In this document: positions 17,055 to 24,512 of the stretch, one piece after another
Layout: the number at the start of each line of letters is the position of its first letter
How positions within the stretch are numbered: the first letter of the stretch is position 1
Assembly: GCA_900541695.1 (NCBI GenBank)
Contig: UQKL01000001.1
Location: 62,001-126,000, forward strand
Direction of reading: 5' to 3'
From: an uncultured Collinsella sp.
GTDB taxonomy: Bacteria; Actinomycetota; Coriobacteriia; Coriobacteriales; Coriobacteriaceae
DNA: 64,000 bases
The notes under the pieces: generated by a model
The model's database searches: none
What the model saw: the letters and a program-made list of their open reading frames with translations, nothing else
Told to the model about the DNA's origin: nothing
Position numbers and translations under genes: made by a program

Positions 17055-17362
17055 ACCACTGCAAAGGGGACAGGCACCTTTGCAGTGGTCCTCACAAACA
17101 TCTCAATCTGTAACAGTTAGAGCCCATTTTCGGCCCACCTGTTACAGATCGAGATACTCAAATTCCGCTGAGAAGATAATCTCGATCTGTAACAGTAACT
17201 CGGCAAAATCGACCCTAGATGTTACAGATCGAGACAAACGACCGATATCGACCTAAATAATCTCAATCTGTAACATCTAGCCCGTTTTCGGCCTTACAAC
17301 TGTTACAGATCAAGACAATCAGACGAATCAAGCCACCGCAAAGGTGCCTTTGTGGTGGCTTG
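17055..17362. repeat. Array of five hairpins between thiD and an SGNH hydrolase gene
   Basis: Five stems fill the gap between convergent genes. H1 pairs 17055-17067 with 17077-17089 (ACCACTGCAAAGG arms). H2 pairs 17101-17116 with 17139-17154, H3 17180-17194 with 17220-17234, and H4 17261-17275 with 17301-17315; all three use TCTCRATCTGTAACA arms. H5 pairs 17329-17344 with 17347-17362 and has GCAAAGG/CCTTTG arms like H1. The outer hairpins are thus related to each other and bracket three related inner ones. No coding sequence is seen. Confidence 0.85.
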
Positions 17363-17370
17363 GGGTCGCG

Positions 17371-18030
17371 CTACTCACCGAGCATCTCTTGGAGCTTGGC
17401 TGCCACGGCATGTCCCAAGCTCTCGTGGCTTTCGGGCATCATATGCAGATAGTCGATATCGCCCGGCTCGGCAAACTCGGCGGCATTCAAAAAGTCGCAG
17501 CCAAACTGCTCGGCCACGTGCGCATAGTACTCGCCAAAATGTTCAGATGCCTCGACGGAACGCTCGTCAAAATCGGTCATATATACATCGGCGATCTGCG
17601 GCTTGATCTTGATAGGAGCCATCAGCAGGATGCGCGGGCAAGGCGCAGCGTCGGTCCACGGAAACGCGTGGACGGCGCGAATCAGCGCCATGGCGCCACG
17701 GGCGATATCGGAAGCTGTCACGTTAAAGACCGTCTTACAGTCGTTGGTGCCCAGCATGATCACAATGGCGTCCAGCGGCTTATGAGCCTCGAGCAGCATC
17801 GGAAGCGCGCGAATGCCGTTGAGGTTAGTGTCCAGATGGCACATGTCGTCGCGTACCGTCGTGCGGCCGTTGAGGCCTTCTTCAATTACATGCCAGCCCT
17901 CGCCTAAGTCACGTTGGACCACGCCACACCAGCGCACATCCTGCGCATAGCGCACCGCGGTACCGTCGCGCATGCCCGCCGGATCGTAACCATAGGTGTT
18001 GCTGTCACCAAAGCACAGAACGTTTTTCAT
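17371..18030 (-). CDS. SGNH/GDSL-family hydrolase
   Basis: The 219-residue product has block I GDSNTYGYD with the nucleophile serine at residue 9, the block II glycine in EGLNGRTT, block III GTND near residue 104, and block V with catalytic Asp/His in the DYLHMMPESHESLG region near the C-terminus. It lacks a signal peptide, so it is cytoplasmic. It resembles arylesterase/acyl-hydrolase members related to TesA-like and lysophospholipase-like proteins. The start at 18030 follows GGGGAG; the frame extension to 18105 is not supported. The substrate is unknown. Confidence 0.88.
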   Translation of the reverse strand: MKNVLCFGDSNTYGYDPAGMRDGTAVRYAQDVRWCGVVQRDLGEGWHVIEEGLNGRTTVRDDMCHLDTNLNGIRALPMLLEAHKPLDAIVIMLGTNDCKTVFNVTASDIARGAMALIRAVHAFPWTDAAPCPRILLMAPIKIKPQIADVYMTDFDERSVEASEHFGEYYAHVAEQFGCDFLNAAEFAEPGDIDYLHMMPESHESLGHAVAAKLQEMLGE

Positions 18031-18108
18031 CGTAAGCTCCCCACTCAATAAAAAGCCGACAGGAGCAGCCTCTCCCGTCGGCTCGGTATATCGCATCACG
18101 AGCACCGT

Positions 18109-19242
18109 TTACAGGTACTTGCGCCAGTCGTCGTCATCCTCGTCATCCTCGGCAGCGGTCTGAGCCTGCTCGGCGGCACGGGCGGCTGCGGCGCGGGCGG
18201 CAACCTGAGCATAGGACTCCTCGTTTTGCTCGGGGAAGTTTGCCAGCACGTGCTCGAATTTGGCGAAGTCCTCGTCCCAGCGCGTAGAGGGCACGGCAAA
18301 GAAGACCTGCTTGACCTTGAAGTCGCCCGATGCGAGCTCCTTGCGGAAGAGCTCGGCCACGGCCTCTGCGTCAAAGCCGTTGTTCTCGCAGCCCCAAGCA
18401 CCCAGTACGAGCTTCTCGCGGCCAAGCTCATCGCAGATAGCAAGCACAAAGCGAATGCGGTCGCGCAGGGCGTCAAGCAAGGCATCGTCGCTCACGCGGT
18501 ACTCCTGGCGAGCACGCTTGGCGTTGGGTGCAGCGGCGACGATCACGTCGGCATAGGCGTGCACATGCTTGCGCTCGAAGCGCACCGCGGGCACCACCAG
18601 CGCACGGTTGCGGTACAGCTCACAGTTGATGTTGCGGCGACGGTTCTCACCGTACCATTTACGCTGCTTATCGAGGACGTTGTACAGATACGAATCGGCG
18701 CACAGCGTGGCCTCCTGGCCCAGATAACCCTGAATATATCCACCGCCCGGATTGGTAAACGAGGCAAAGGCGAGCACGGCCATGTCGCAGAACTGCGCAT
18801 AGCCGCGACCGTTATCGAGGATTGCCTGCGTGGCGGAGGCATCAAGCACAGTGACCTCGGGCAGGACCGGAGCGGGCTCCTCAGCAGGCGCGGACTCAGC
18901 TTCGGCGATTTCCTCGGCAGGCTCCTCGACGGGCTCGGGCGCCGCCTCGGTCTCGGGCGCCGCCTCGACCTCGGCAGTCTCCGCGTTCTCGACGTCCTCG
19001 GCGACCTGCTCTTCGGGGGCCACAGCAGTCTGAACCTTGGCCTTCATCGCCGCGACAAAGCCGGCGGGCATGCCGTCAAACTCGCGAACACCAGCAAGCG
19101 AACGCTCGATATCCTTGGCGCAGGCCTCGGACACAGTCATCACATGGCGCTCGGCGGCCTTGGCACGGGCCTCGCGCTTGGGATTGGGCTGACCCGCTCG
19201 GTTGGACCTGCGGTTACGGTTCCTGTTGTCGACGTCTGCCAT
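18109..19242 (-). CDS. TIGR02452-type microbial PARG / macro-domain protein
   Basis: The 377-residue product has a basic N-terminus (NRNRNRRSNRAG), an acidic Ala/Glu/Pro-rich insert (about residues 80-120) and a C-terminal domain of the microbial poly(ADP-ribose) glycohydrolase type. The family loop reads TNPGGGYIQGYLGQEA (GGG at 166-168, Gln176-Glu177-Ala178). Canonical PARGs have QEE, the second Glu being catalytic, so activity is doubtful or differently arranged. A GAWGCENNGF motif near residue 290 matches the family's ADP-ribose-binding end. The C-terminus is an acidic tail. A role in reversing ADP-ribosylation is inferred from the family. Confidence 0.78.
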   Translation of the reverse strand: MADVDNRNRNRRSNRAGQPNPKREARAKAAERHVMTVSEACAKDIERSLAGVREFDGMPAGFVAAMKAKVQTAVAPEEQVAEDVENAETAEVEAAPETEAAPEPVEEPAEEIAEAESAPAEEPAPVLPEVTVLDASATQAILDNGRGYAQFCDMAVLAFASFTNPGGGYIQGYLGQEATLCADSYLYNVLDKQRKWYGENRRRNINCELYRNRALVVPAVRFERKHVHAYADVIVAAAPNAKRARQEYRVSDDALLDALRDRIRFVLAICDELGREKLVLGAWGCENNGFDAEAVAELFRKELASGDFKVKQVFFAVPSTRWDEDFAKFEHVLANFPEQNEESYAQVAARAAAARAAEQAQTAAEDDEDDDDWRKYL

Positions 19243-19307
19243 ACATGGCCACCTTTCCTGTCGCTGCCGCTATCGGCTTTTCCCATCCATGATACCCCGC
19301 CGCGCAC

Positions 19308-19333
19308 AAAAAAGACGGCCCCGAAGGACCGCC
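19308..19333 (-). terminator. Terminator after the Bax-inhibitor-1-like gene
   Basis: On the minus strand an 8-bp stem with two G-U pairs is closed by a TTCG tetraloop (stem 19326-19333 with 19314-19321) and followed by six Ts. This is a textbook intrinsic terminator. Confidence 0.9.
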
Positions 19334-19382
19334 TTTCGCATCGTTTTACCGTGTCCGGCAGGAAGCATCGCAATGCCGCGTT

Positions 19383-20078
19383 TTAATCGCGACGGCCGAG
19401 GATGTTCAGGATGCGTAGGAACACGTTGATAATGTCCACGAACAGATTGGACGCCATGAGCACCGCATTGGGCAGCGTAGGCGGCACCGTCGTGGCCACA
19501 TAGGTGTCGTAGCCAATAAAGCCGGCAAACACCACAATCACGATCAGGTCGGTGATGGACTGCGAAACGCCCATGAACATCAGCACGATCTCGACCAGAA
19601 TCGTGGCAAGCAAGATGCCAAAACCAATGCCATACACACGCTGGAAGAACTTGGGGAAGGTCACGCCCAGCGCACCAAAGACAAAGGTGATGGCGGCCGT
19701 GGCGATAAAGGCGGTGTTAATGGTAGGCAGGTCGTAGTTGGCAAGACCAAACGACGCCGTCAGGCCAAAGGTGCTCGCAAAGACCACGTAGCCCACGAGC
19801 GACAGGCCCACGGACTGTTTGCTGGCAGCAGCCGACATCATGACCATGCCAACGATGGTCAAAATAAATGAGCCAAAGACCAGCGGCAAAGCGGCGCCGC
19901 TCATCATCATGCGCGCAAATGACATGGTGCTCGTAAAGTAAGCACCGGCGCCCATGGCGCAAAAGCCCAAAAAGATCAGAGCAGACATGACAAGGTTGTA
20001 CGCGCGCGGCGACATCTCCTTGGCACGGCTTGCGCCGGTCTCGATGGGGCCATTCTGATAGCCCTGGATATCGTTCAT
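19383..20078 (-). CDS. Bax inhibitor-1 / YccA family membrane protein
   Basis: The 231-residue protein has a short soluble N-terminus and seven predicted hydrophobic segments beginning near residue 30, the BI-1/TMBIM layout. The C-terminal segment DTYVATT...NLFVDIINVFLRILNILG matches the family end, including the conserved aspartate of FVDIINVFLRIL. Bacterial members such as BsYetJ are pH-sensitive calcium leak channels, and E. coli YccA modulates FtsH; either role is possible. GAAAGGACG precedes the start. The gene appears monocistronic, with its own terminator. Confidence 0.88.
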   Translation of the reverse strand: MNDIQGYQNGPIETGASRAKEMSPRAYNLVMSALIFLGFCAMGAGAYFTSTMSFARMMMSGAALPLVFGSFILTIVGMVMMSAAASKQSVGLSLVGYVVFASTFGLTASFGLANYDLPTINTAFIATAAITFVFGALGVTFPKFFQRVYGIGFGILLATILVEIVLMFMGVSQSITDLIVIVVFAGFIGYDTYVATTVPPTLPNAVLMASNLFVDIINVFLRILNILGRRD

Positions 20079-20158
20079 ACTTTCGTCCTTTCAAAAAGCA
20101 CCGCGACGGCGCCGTAGCTGACAAGTTTCCTGCCATTGTACCCGAACGCCACGCGTTC

Positions 20159-20497
20159 TTACCTGCGGCGCTCGCCCTCGAGCGTACGATCAAAAGCCCA
20201 GACCCACCAACGCATCACGTGCGCCTGCGAGCCGTCCGCCCGCTCACGCGTTTGGTCCTCTAGATACAACTCGGTCGCATGTCCGCCAAAACGTACCTTA
20301 TAGGTTGCCGTACGAATGCCGTGAACCGTCAGGCCAAAACCGGTGGACGAGACAATCTCGTCAATCGTAAAGCAGCGACCGTCAACCCAGCAGACGGTAA
20401 CCGGCACAACCTGTCCGCCCGCGAGAATGCGAGCCACGACGTCCACATACTGCTTGTGCACGCGCCGAGTTTTGCCGTCTGTCTGTCGATATTCCAT
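20159..20497 (-). CDS. Hypothetical protein (112 aa)
   Basis: From the ATG at 20497 the frame encodes 112 residues with no signal peptide or membrane helix, a beta-rich middle (VVPVTVCWVDGRCFTIDEI) and a basic end (LEGERRR). I do not recognise the family; a small nucleic-acid-binding or RNA-modification accessory protein is possible but unsupported. AGGGG lies unusually close (two to three bases) to this ATG. An in-frame upstream start at 20584 would add residues with no clear family match. It lies 80 bp upstream of the BI-1 gene on the same strand. Confidence 0.6.
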   Translation of the reverse strand: MEYRQTDGKTRRVHKQYVDVVARILAGGQVVPVTVCWVDGRCFTIDEIVSSTGFGLTVHGIRTATYKVRFGGHATELYLEDQTRERADGSQAHVMRWWVWAFDRTLEGERRR

Positions 20498-20747
20498 GGC
20501 CCCTATTATCGAACGCATGTTTGCATATTGTAAAGCGAACAGACTGTGGTTTTGGAGTGTCGGAGCAAACGCACGCGTCCGCATGGCGTGTTAGCAAAAA
20601 GAACGACCGCGGTCAACAGGGCTAATATTCAATTTTAGTACCAAAAAATTCACTTCTCCCATCAGAACTCCGTAAAGAAACCCGCAGGAGGTGATACGAT
20701 TTATCATGTTTTTGTAACGAGTCTGCAAATATCGAGAAAGCCCATAT

Positions 20748-21797
20748 ATGGACGTAACGTTCTCAACCTTCCTCGGCCAGCTTGTGTCGAACCCAGTCCT
20801 TGCCGTCACCGTGATCCTCGCGCTCGGCGCCATCTTCGTCAACGGATGGACCGACGCGCCCAACGCCATCGCGACCTGCGTCACCACGCGCTGCATGCCC
20901 GCCCGCGCCGCCATCCTCATGAGCGCCGCATTCAACTTCTTGGGCGTGCTCATCATGACGCACTTTAACGCGAGCGTCGCCAACACCATCTCACATATCG
21001 TCGACTTTGGCGGAAACAGCACCATGGCACTCGCGTGCCTCTGTGCGGCGCTGTTCTCCATCGTCGTCTACGGTGCTACGGCATCGCGTTTTGGTATCCC
21101 CACTTCGCAAAGCCACAGCCTCATCGCCGGCCTGACCGGAGCTGCTATCGCCCTCGGTGGTGCCAACAGCGTCAACATTCACGAGTGGATGAAGGTCATC
21201 TACGGCCTGGCGCTCTCCATCGGTCTGGGCTTTGTCATGGGCTGGGTCCTGTGCAAGCTCGTCTCGATTCTTTTCGCCGCCGCCAACAGGCGACGTGCCA
21301 ATGTCTTCTTTAAATACGCTCAGATCGCGAGCGCTGCGGCCATGAGCTTTATGCACGGCGCGCAGGATGGACAGAAGTTCATCGGCGTGCTCTTTTTAGG
21401 CGTGGCCTTTGCCAGCGGCCAGACGAGCGTCGGCGATGCCGGCATCCCCATCTGGATTATGCTGCTATGCTCGGCCACCATGGGCATCGGCACCAGCGTG
21501 GGCGGCGAGCGCATCATCAAGTCCGTTGGCCAGAGCATGGTCAAGCTCGAAAAGTACCAGGGCTTCTCCGCCGACCTGGCGGGCGCCGCGAACCTGCTGC
21601 TTGCCACCCTTACCGGCATCCCCGTGTCCTCCACGCACATCAAGACCTGCGCCATCATGGGCGTCGGTGCCGTCAAACGCCTCTCGGCCATCAACTTCGG
21701 CGTCGTCAAGGACATGATGTTCACCTGGTTCTTCACCTTCCCCGCCTGCGGACTCATCAGCTTTGTCATGGCCAAGCTGTTCATGATGTTCATCTAG
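20748..21797 (+). CDS. pit: PiT-family inorganic phosphate transporter
   Basis: The 349-residue integral membrane protein has about ten hydrophobic segments and the duplicated PiT signature: NGWTDAPNAIAT near residue 28 in the first half and a GTSVGGERI...SSTHIKT region in the second. Family members import phosphate with protons or sodium at low affinity. The downstream gene encodes the usual DUF47 partner, 67 bp away, so the two form an operon. The ribosome-binding site (GAGAAAG) is modest. A much stronger GGAGGTGA lies about 50 bases upstream before a three-codon ORF. Confidence 0.93.
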   Translation: MDVTFSTFLGQLVSNPVLAVTVILALGAIFVNGWTDAPNAIATCVTTRCMPARAAILMSAAFNFLGVLIMTHFNASVANTISHIVDFGGNSTMALACLCAALFSIVVYGATASRFGIPTSQSHSLIAGLTGAAIALGGANSVNIHEWMKVIYGLALSIGLGFVMGWVLCKLVSILFAAANRRRANVFFKYAQIASAAAMSFMHGAQDGQKFIGVLFLGVAFASGQTSVGDAGIPIWIMLLCSATMGIGTSVGGERIIKSVGQSMVKLEKYQGFSADLAGAANLLLATLTGIPVSSTHIKTCAIMGVGAVKRLSAINFGVVKDMMFTWFFTFPACGLISFVMAKLFMMFI

Positions 21798-21864
21798 TCA
21801 AACCGAACGTCCATCCGGACCGTAACACCTCGCCCACCCGTCTTCGCCTCGAAAGGACCCACTC

Positions 21865-22488
21865 ATGGCAAAGAAACCCGATTCGTTCTACTTTGACAAC
21901 TACGTCGCCTGCGCCGACCTCGCCGTCCAGGCCGCCGAGCTGCTTACCAAGATTTTCGAGAACTTCGATCCTGCAAAGATTCACGATATGCTCGACAAGA
22001 TGCACGCGATCGAGCATGCGGCCGACAAGAAGCACCACGAGCTCGAAGACGCCTTGCTCACCGCCTTTATCACCCCGCTTGAGCGCGAGGACCTGGACCT
22101 GATGAGCTGCTCGCTCGACACCGTGCTCGACCGTATCGAGGGCGTCGTGCAGCGCGTCTACTTCACCAACATCCAGAGCATCCATCCCGATGCCATCGTG
22201 ATCGCCCACAAGGTGACCGACGCCTGCCGCGCCATGAAAGACCTGATGGTCGAGCTGCCTAACTACCGCAAGTCCAAAACGCTGCGCGAGCTCGTCATCC
22301 AGATCAACACCATCGAGTCCGAGGCCGACGAGCTCTATATCAACGCCATGCGTAACCTGCACGTTAACGGCAAGGACCCGCTCGAGGTTATCGCCTGGCG
22401 TGACGTGTACGCCTTCCTGGAGTACTGCGCCGACTGCTGCGAGAATGTGGCCGATGTCGTGGATTCGATTGTCATGAAGAACAGTTAA
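21865..22488 (+). CDS. DUF47 / PhoU-like regulator of PiT transporter
   Basis: The 207-residue, mostly helical protein has the DUF47 pattern of two PhoU-like three-helix bundles, with acidic metal-binding motifs such as IEHAADKKHHELED near residue 52 and CADCCENVADVVDSIVMK at the C-terminus. DUF47 proteins bind and regulate PiT transporters at the membrane's inner face. GAAAGG precedes the start, and it follows the pit gene directly. A perfect 26-bp inverted repeat follows the stop and may end the transcript. Confidence 0.9.
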   Translation: MAKKPDSFYFDNYVACADLAVQAAELLTKIFENFDPAKIHDMLDKMHAIEHAADKKHHELEDALLTAFITPLEREDLDLMSCSLDTVLDRIEGVVQRVYFTNIQSIHPDAIVIAHKVTDACRAMKDLMVELPNYRKSKTLRELVIQINTIESEADELYINAMRNLHVNGKDPLEVIAWRDVYAFLEYCADCCENVADVVDSIVMKNS

Positions 22489-22512
22489 TTGGGGGTACAT
22501 GTCCCACCGGTC

Positions 22513-22591
22513 GCGGGCCCGGCCACTAATAACCTTTTTCACTCCGGCTGCAAGCAGAGTCGTTCAAAAGGTTATTAGTGGCCGGGCCCGC
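22513..22591. repeat. Perfect 26-bp inverted repeat
   Basis: Arms 22513-22538 and 22566-22591 are perfect reverse complements around a 27-nt loop that holds a small CTGC/GCAG hairpin. It starts 25 bp after the DUF47 stop. The outer part is GC-rich and the inner part AT-rich, as in the 8471-8600 element, but the sequence is unrelated. Confidence 0.9.
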
Positions 22592-22774
22592 TCCCTTATG
22601 CACCACCATTGGGAACTTTGGCTGATAGATTTAGCGCGACGGGGGTTTGGCTGAAGGGACCTTTGGTATCCGTTCGGACACTTTGGCCCTTGATGAGCGT
22701 TTGGCTGATTGCTGCTTTGGGTATTGTTTGGGTTACTTTGGGTTTGTTTGATTTTTAATTTTAGGAGGGCTTGT
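22592..22774 (+). other. G/T-rich tract upstream of the nitroreductase gene
   Basis: The plus strand is strongly G/T-biased and contains TTTGG eight times between 22617 and 22741, several within CTTTGG or TTTGGCTGA. No gene is recognised; a frame open from 22709 continues into the nitroreductase but lacks a ribosome-binding site. Confidence 0.55.
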
Positions 22775-23305
22775 ATGTCTTATTTGGATCTGGCTCGTGG
22801 TCGGTATTCTTGTCGTTCTTTTGAGGACCGTTCTGTTGAGCAGGCTGTGGTGGATGCCATTGTTGAGGCTGGGCGTATTGCTCCTTCTGCTTGTAATAAT
22901 CATCCAGCCCGTGTGATGGTGCTGGATACGCCTGAGCTGTTGGAGAAGGCTGCTGCTTGTCAGCCTCGGTTTGCTCGTGATGGGTCTATCTTTGGAGCTC
23001 CGCTTGTCTTCCTTATTTGCAGCGTTACCGATGATGCTTGGGTGCGCCCGTATGACCAGATGAATTCCAGTGAAATCGATACGTCCATCGTGTGTGATCA
23101 GATGATGATGGAGGCCACCGAGCAGGGCCTAGGAACGTGCTGGGTATGCCATTTTAAGCCTGAGGTGGCACAGGAGCAGTTCAATCTGCCCAAGGGCGTC
23201 TATCCCTATCACATGCTCGTCTGTGGCTATCCCGCCGACCACATCGCCGATCCCGAGCATCGCGAGGCCCGCACCATTTCCCTCTCCAACTTCCTCCTCA
23301 AGTAG
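22775..23305 (+). CDS. Nitroreductase-family flavoprotein
   Basis: The 176-residue product matches small FMN-dependent nitroreductases: RYSCRSFEDR (FMN phosphate-binding arginines) near residue 10, AGRIAPSACNNHP near residue 38 and the C-terminal GLGTCWVCHF and VCGYP segments. Such enzymes reduce nitro, quinone or enone groups with NAD(P)H; the substrate is unknown. AGGAGG six bases upstream fixes the start. Codon use is odd: the first 90 or so codons mostly end in T, while the rest prefer C/G like the neighbouring genes. A strong terminator follows. Confidence 0.88.
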   Translation: MSYLDLARGRYSCRSFEDRSVEQAVVDAIVEAGRIAPSACNNHPARVMVLDTPELLEKAAACQPRFARDGSIFGAPLVFLICSVTDDAWVRPYDQMNSSEIDTSIVCDQMMMEATEQGLGTCWVCHFKPEVAQEQFNLPKGVYPYHMLVCGYPADHIADPEHREARTISLSNFLLK

Positions 23306-23350
23306 ATTTTTGGGACATGCCTTAAAATCTACCTTTGACCACGCGCCCTT

Positions 23351-23396
23351 CGCCGAGTCCTGTGCCCTCAAACGCAGGACTCGGCGTTTTGTTTTG
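23351..23396 (+). terminator. Terminator after the nitroreductase gene
   Basis: A perfect 12-bp stem (23351-23362 with 23375-23386) is followed by TTTTGTTTTG. Confidence 0.92.
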
Positions 23397-23414
23397 CAGA
23401 CTGCATGCAGCCAC

Positions 23415-23441
23415 AAAAAAGGACCCGCAAGCTGCGGGCCC
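23415..23441 (-). terminator. Terminator after divIVA
   Basis: On the minus strand a 9-bp stem (23433-23441 with 23421-23429) with a 3-nt loop is followed by six Ts. It lies 29 bases past the divIVA stop and ends the long division/phosphate gene block. Confidence 0.92.
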
Positions 23442-23469
23442 TTTCTAGGCGCTAAATGATAGCTGGATG

Positions 23470-24147
23470 TTAGTCCAGGTCGTCGGCAGCGAAGTTGTCA
23501 ATCGGTGCGAAGGGATCGGCAACGGGGATAACCGGCTCGGCGACGGGCAGCGGCTCGGCAGCAGGAACGGTCACAGCCGGAGAAGCGGCGGAACCGACCG
23601 GCGTGGAAGCCATGAGATCGGACGGGAAGGAGTTCTGAGCATCGTCCATGAAGTGCTGGATGAGCTTGAGGTACTCGGCCTTAAACTCCTCACGGGAAGC
23701 CTTAAGACGGTCGATCTCCTCAAGCTCGGCCTGCTTCTCGGTCAGGGCCTGACGGATGACCTCGCGGGCCTTGGCGTCGGCCTCGTTGCGGATGCGGTCG
23801 GCGTTCTCGTTGGCGTCGTTGACAATGCCCTCGGCGGTCTGCTGGGCAGCAATAAGGGCAGCGGAAATCTGGCGCTCCTGAGCGGAGAAGTCGGGTGCAG
23901 GAGCGGCCACAGGGGCGGCGGGAACGGCCTGCGCGGCAGCGTCCTGAGCCTGAGCAAGCTGGGCCTGCGTATCGGCAAGCTGCTGCTCGGTGGCAGTCAG
24001 ACGACCCTTAAGATCGACGATCTTGGCAAGCATGGCGTCGACCTCAGAGGACAGGGTCTCCAGGAAGACGTCGACCTCGGCGGGATCGTAGCCGCGCTTA
24101 GCCTCAGAGAAGGTCTGAGCCTGAATGTCAGCAGGGGTAATAGCCAT
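23470..24147 (-). CDS. divIVA: DivIVA-domain protein
   Basis: The 225-residue product has a DivIVA N-terminal lipid-binding domain (ITPADIQAQTFSEAKRGYDPAEVDVFLE, residues 3-30), a first coiled coil (about 30-75), an Ala/Pro linker (75-90), a second long coiled coil (about 95-165) and a disordered Pro/Ala-rich tail. DivIVA/Wag31 proteins sense curved membrane at poles and septa and direct division or polar growth. It is the last gene of the block, in its conserved place after sepF and yggT. AGGAG precedes the start. Confidence 0.93.
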   Translation of the reverse strand: MAITPADIQAQTFSEAKRGYDPAEVDVFLETLSSEVDAMLAKIVDLKGRLTATEQQLADTQAQLAQAQDAAAQAVPAAPVAAPAPDFSAQERQISAALIAAQQTAEGIVNDANENADRIRNEADAKAREVIRQALTEKQAELEEIDRLKASREEFKAEYLKLIQHFMDDAQNSFPSDLMASTPVGSAASPAVTVPAAEPLPVAEPVIPVADPFAPIDNFAADDLD

Positions 24148-24209
24148 AACAAGTTCTCCTTTATCTTCGCCTTGGCGCCGTGCGCCCGACGTGAGTTACT
24201 AAGCCAGTT

Positions 24210-24491
24210 TTATATGAGTATACCTATAAGAAGTTGCAGAACCAGCTTCTGCACCAACTGCAACGCAATAATCGCAACGACCGGCGAAAAATCGATACCG
24301 CCCATCGGCGGGATGAAACGACGGAACAGGTTGAGCCACGGACCGCACACGCTATCAAGCACCGCGGCAATATCCTGAAGCAAACCACCCTGCTTCATGG
24401 GAATCCACGTCATAAAGCAGTAGACGACAATGAGCGTGGAATAGAAGTTGAACAGCGTATTGACCAGCTGGACGATAGTGTAGATGTTGAT
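24210..24491 (-). CDS. yggT: YggT-family membrane protein with probable non-AUG start
   Basis: The C-terminal 67 residues from the only ATG (24413) cover just the second half of YggT. Upstream in frame the sequence continues NIYTIVQLVNTLFNFYSTLIVVY, the expected first membrane helix, back to a GAGGAG site. The only codons at suitable distance are ATC (24491, six bases after GAGGAG) and ATT (24497, directly abutting it). The ATC start gives 93 residues with two membrane helices and the WLNLFRRFIPP loop. The gene lies 21 bases after sepF. YggT/YlmG homologues sit in division clusters and affect membrane or chloroplast nucleoid organisation; the mechanism is unclear. Confidence 0.75.
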   Translation of the reverse strand: MNIYTIVQLVNTLFNFYSTLIVVYCFMTWIPMKQGGLLQDIAAVLDSVCGPWLNLFRRFIPPMGGIDFSPVVAIIALQLVQKLVLQLLIGILI

Positions 24492-24512
24492 GGGAATCTC
24501 CTCGTCTTGTCT

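Noticed and set aside
17101..17315. Possible CRISPR array (repeated ATCTGTAACAG)
   Set aside because: Copies are inverted pairs forming stems with unequal spacing, not direct repeats with uniform spacers, and no cas genes are nearby.
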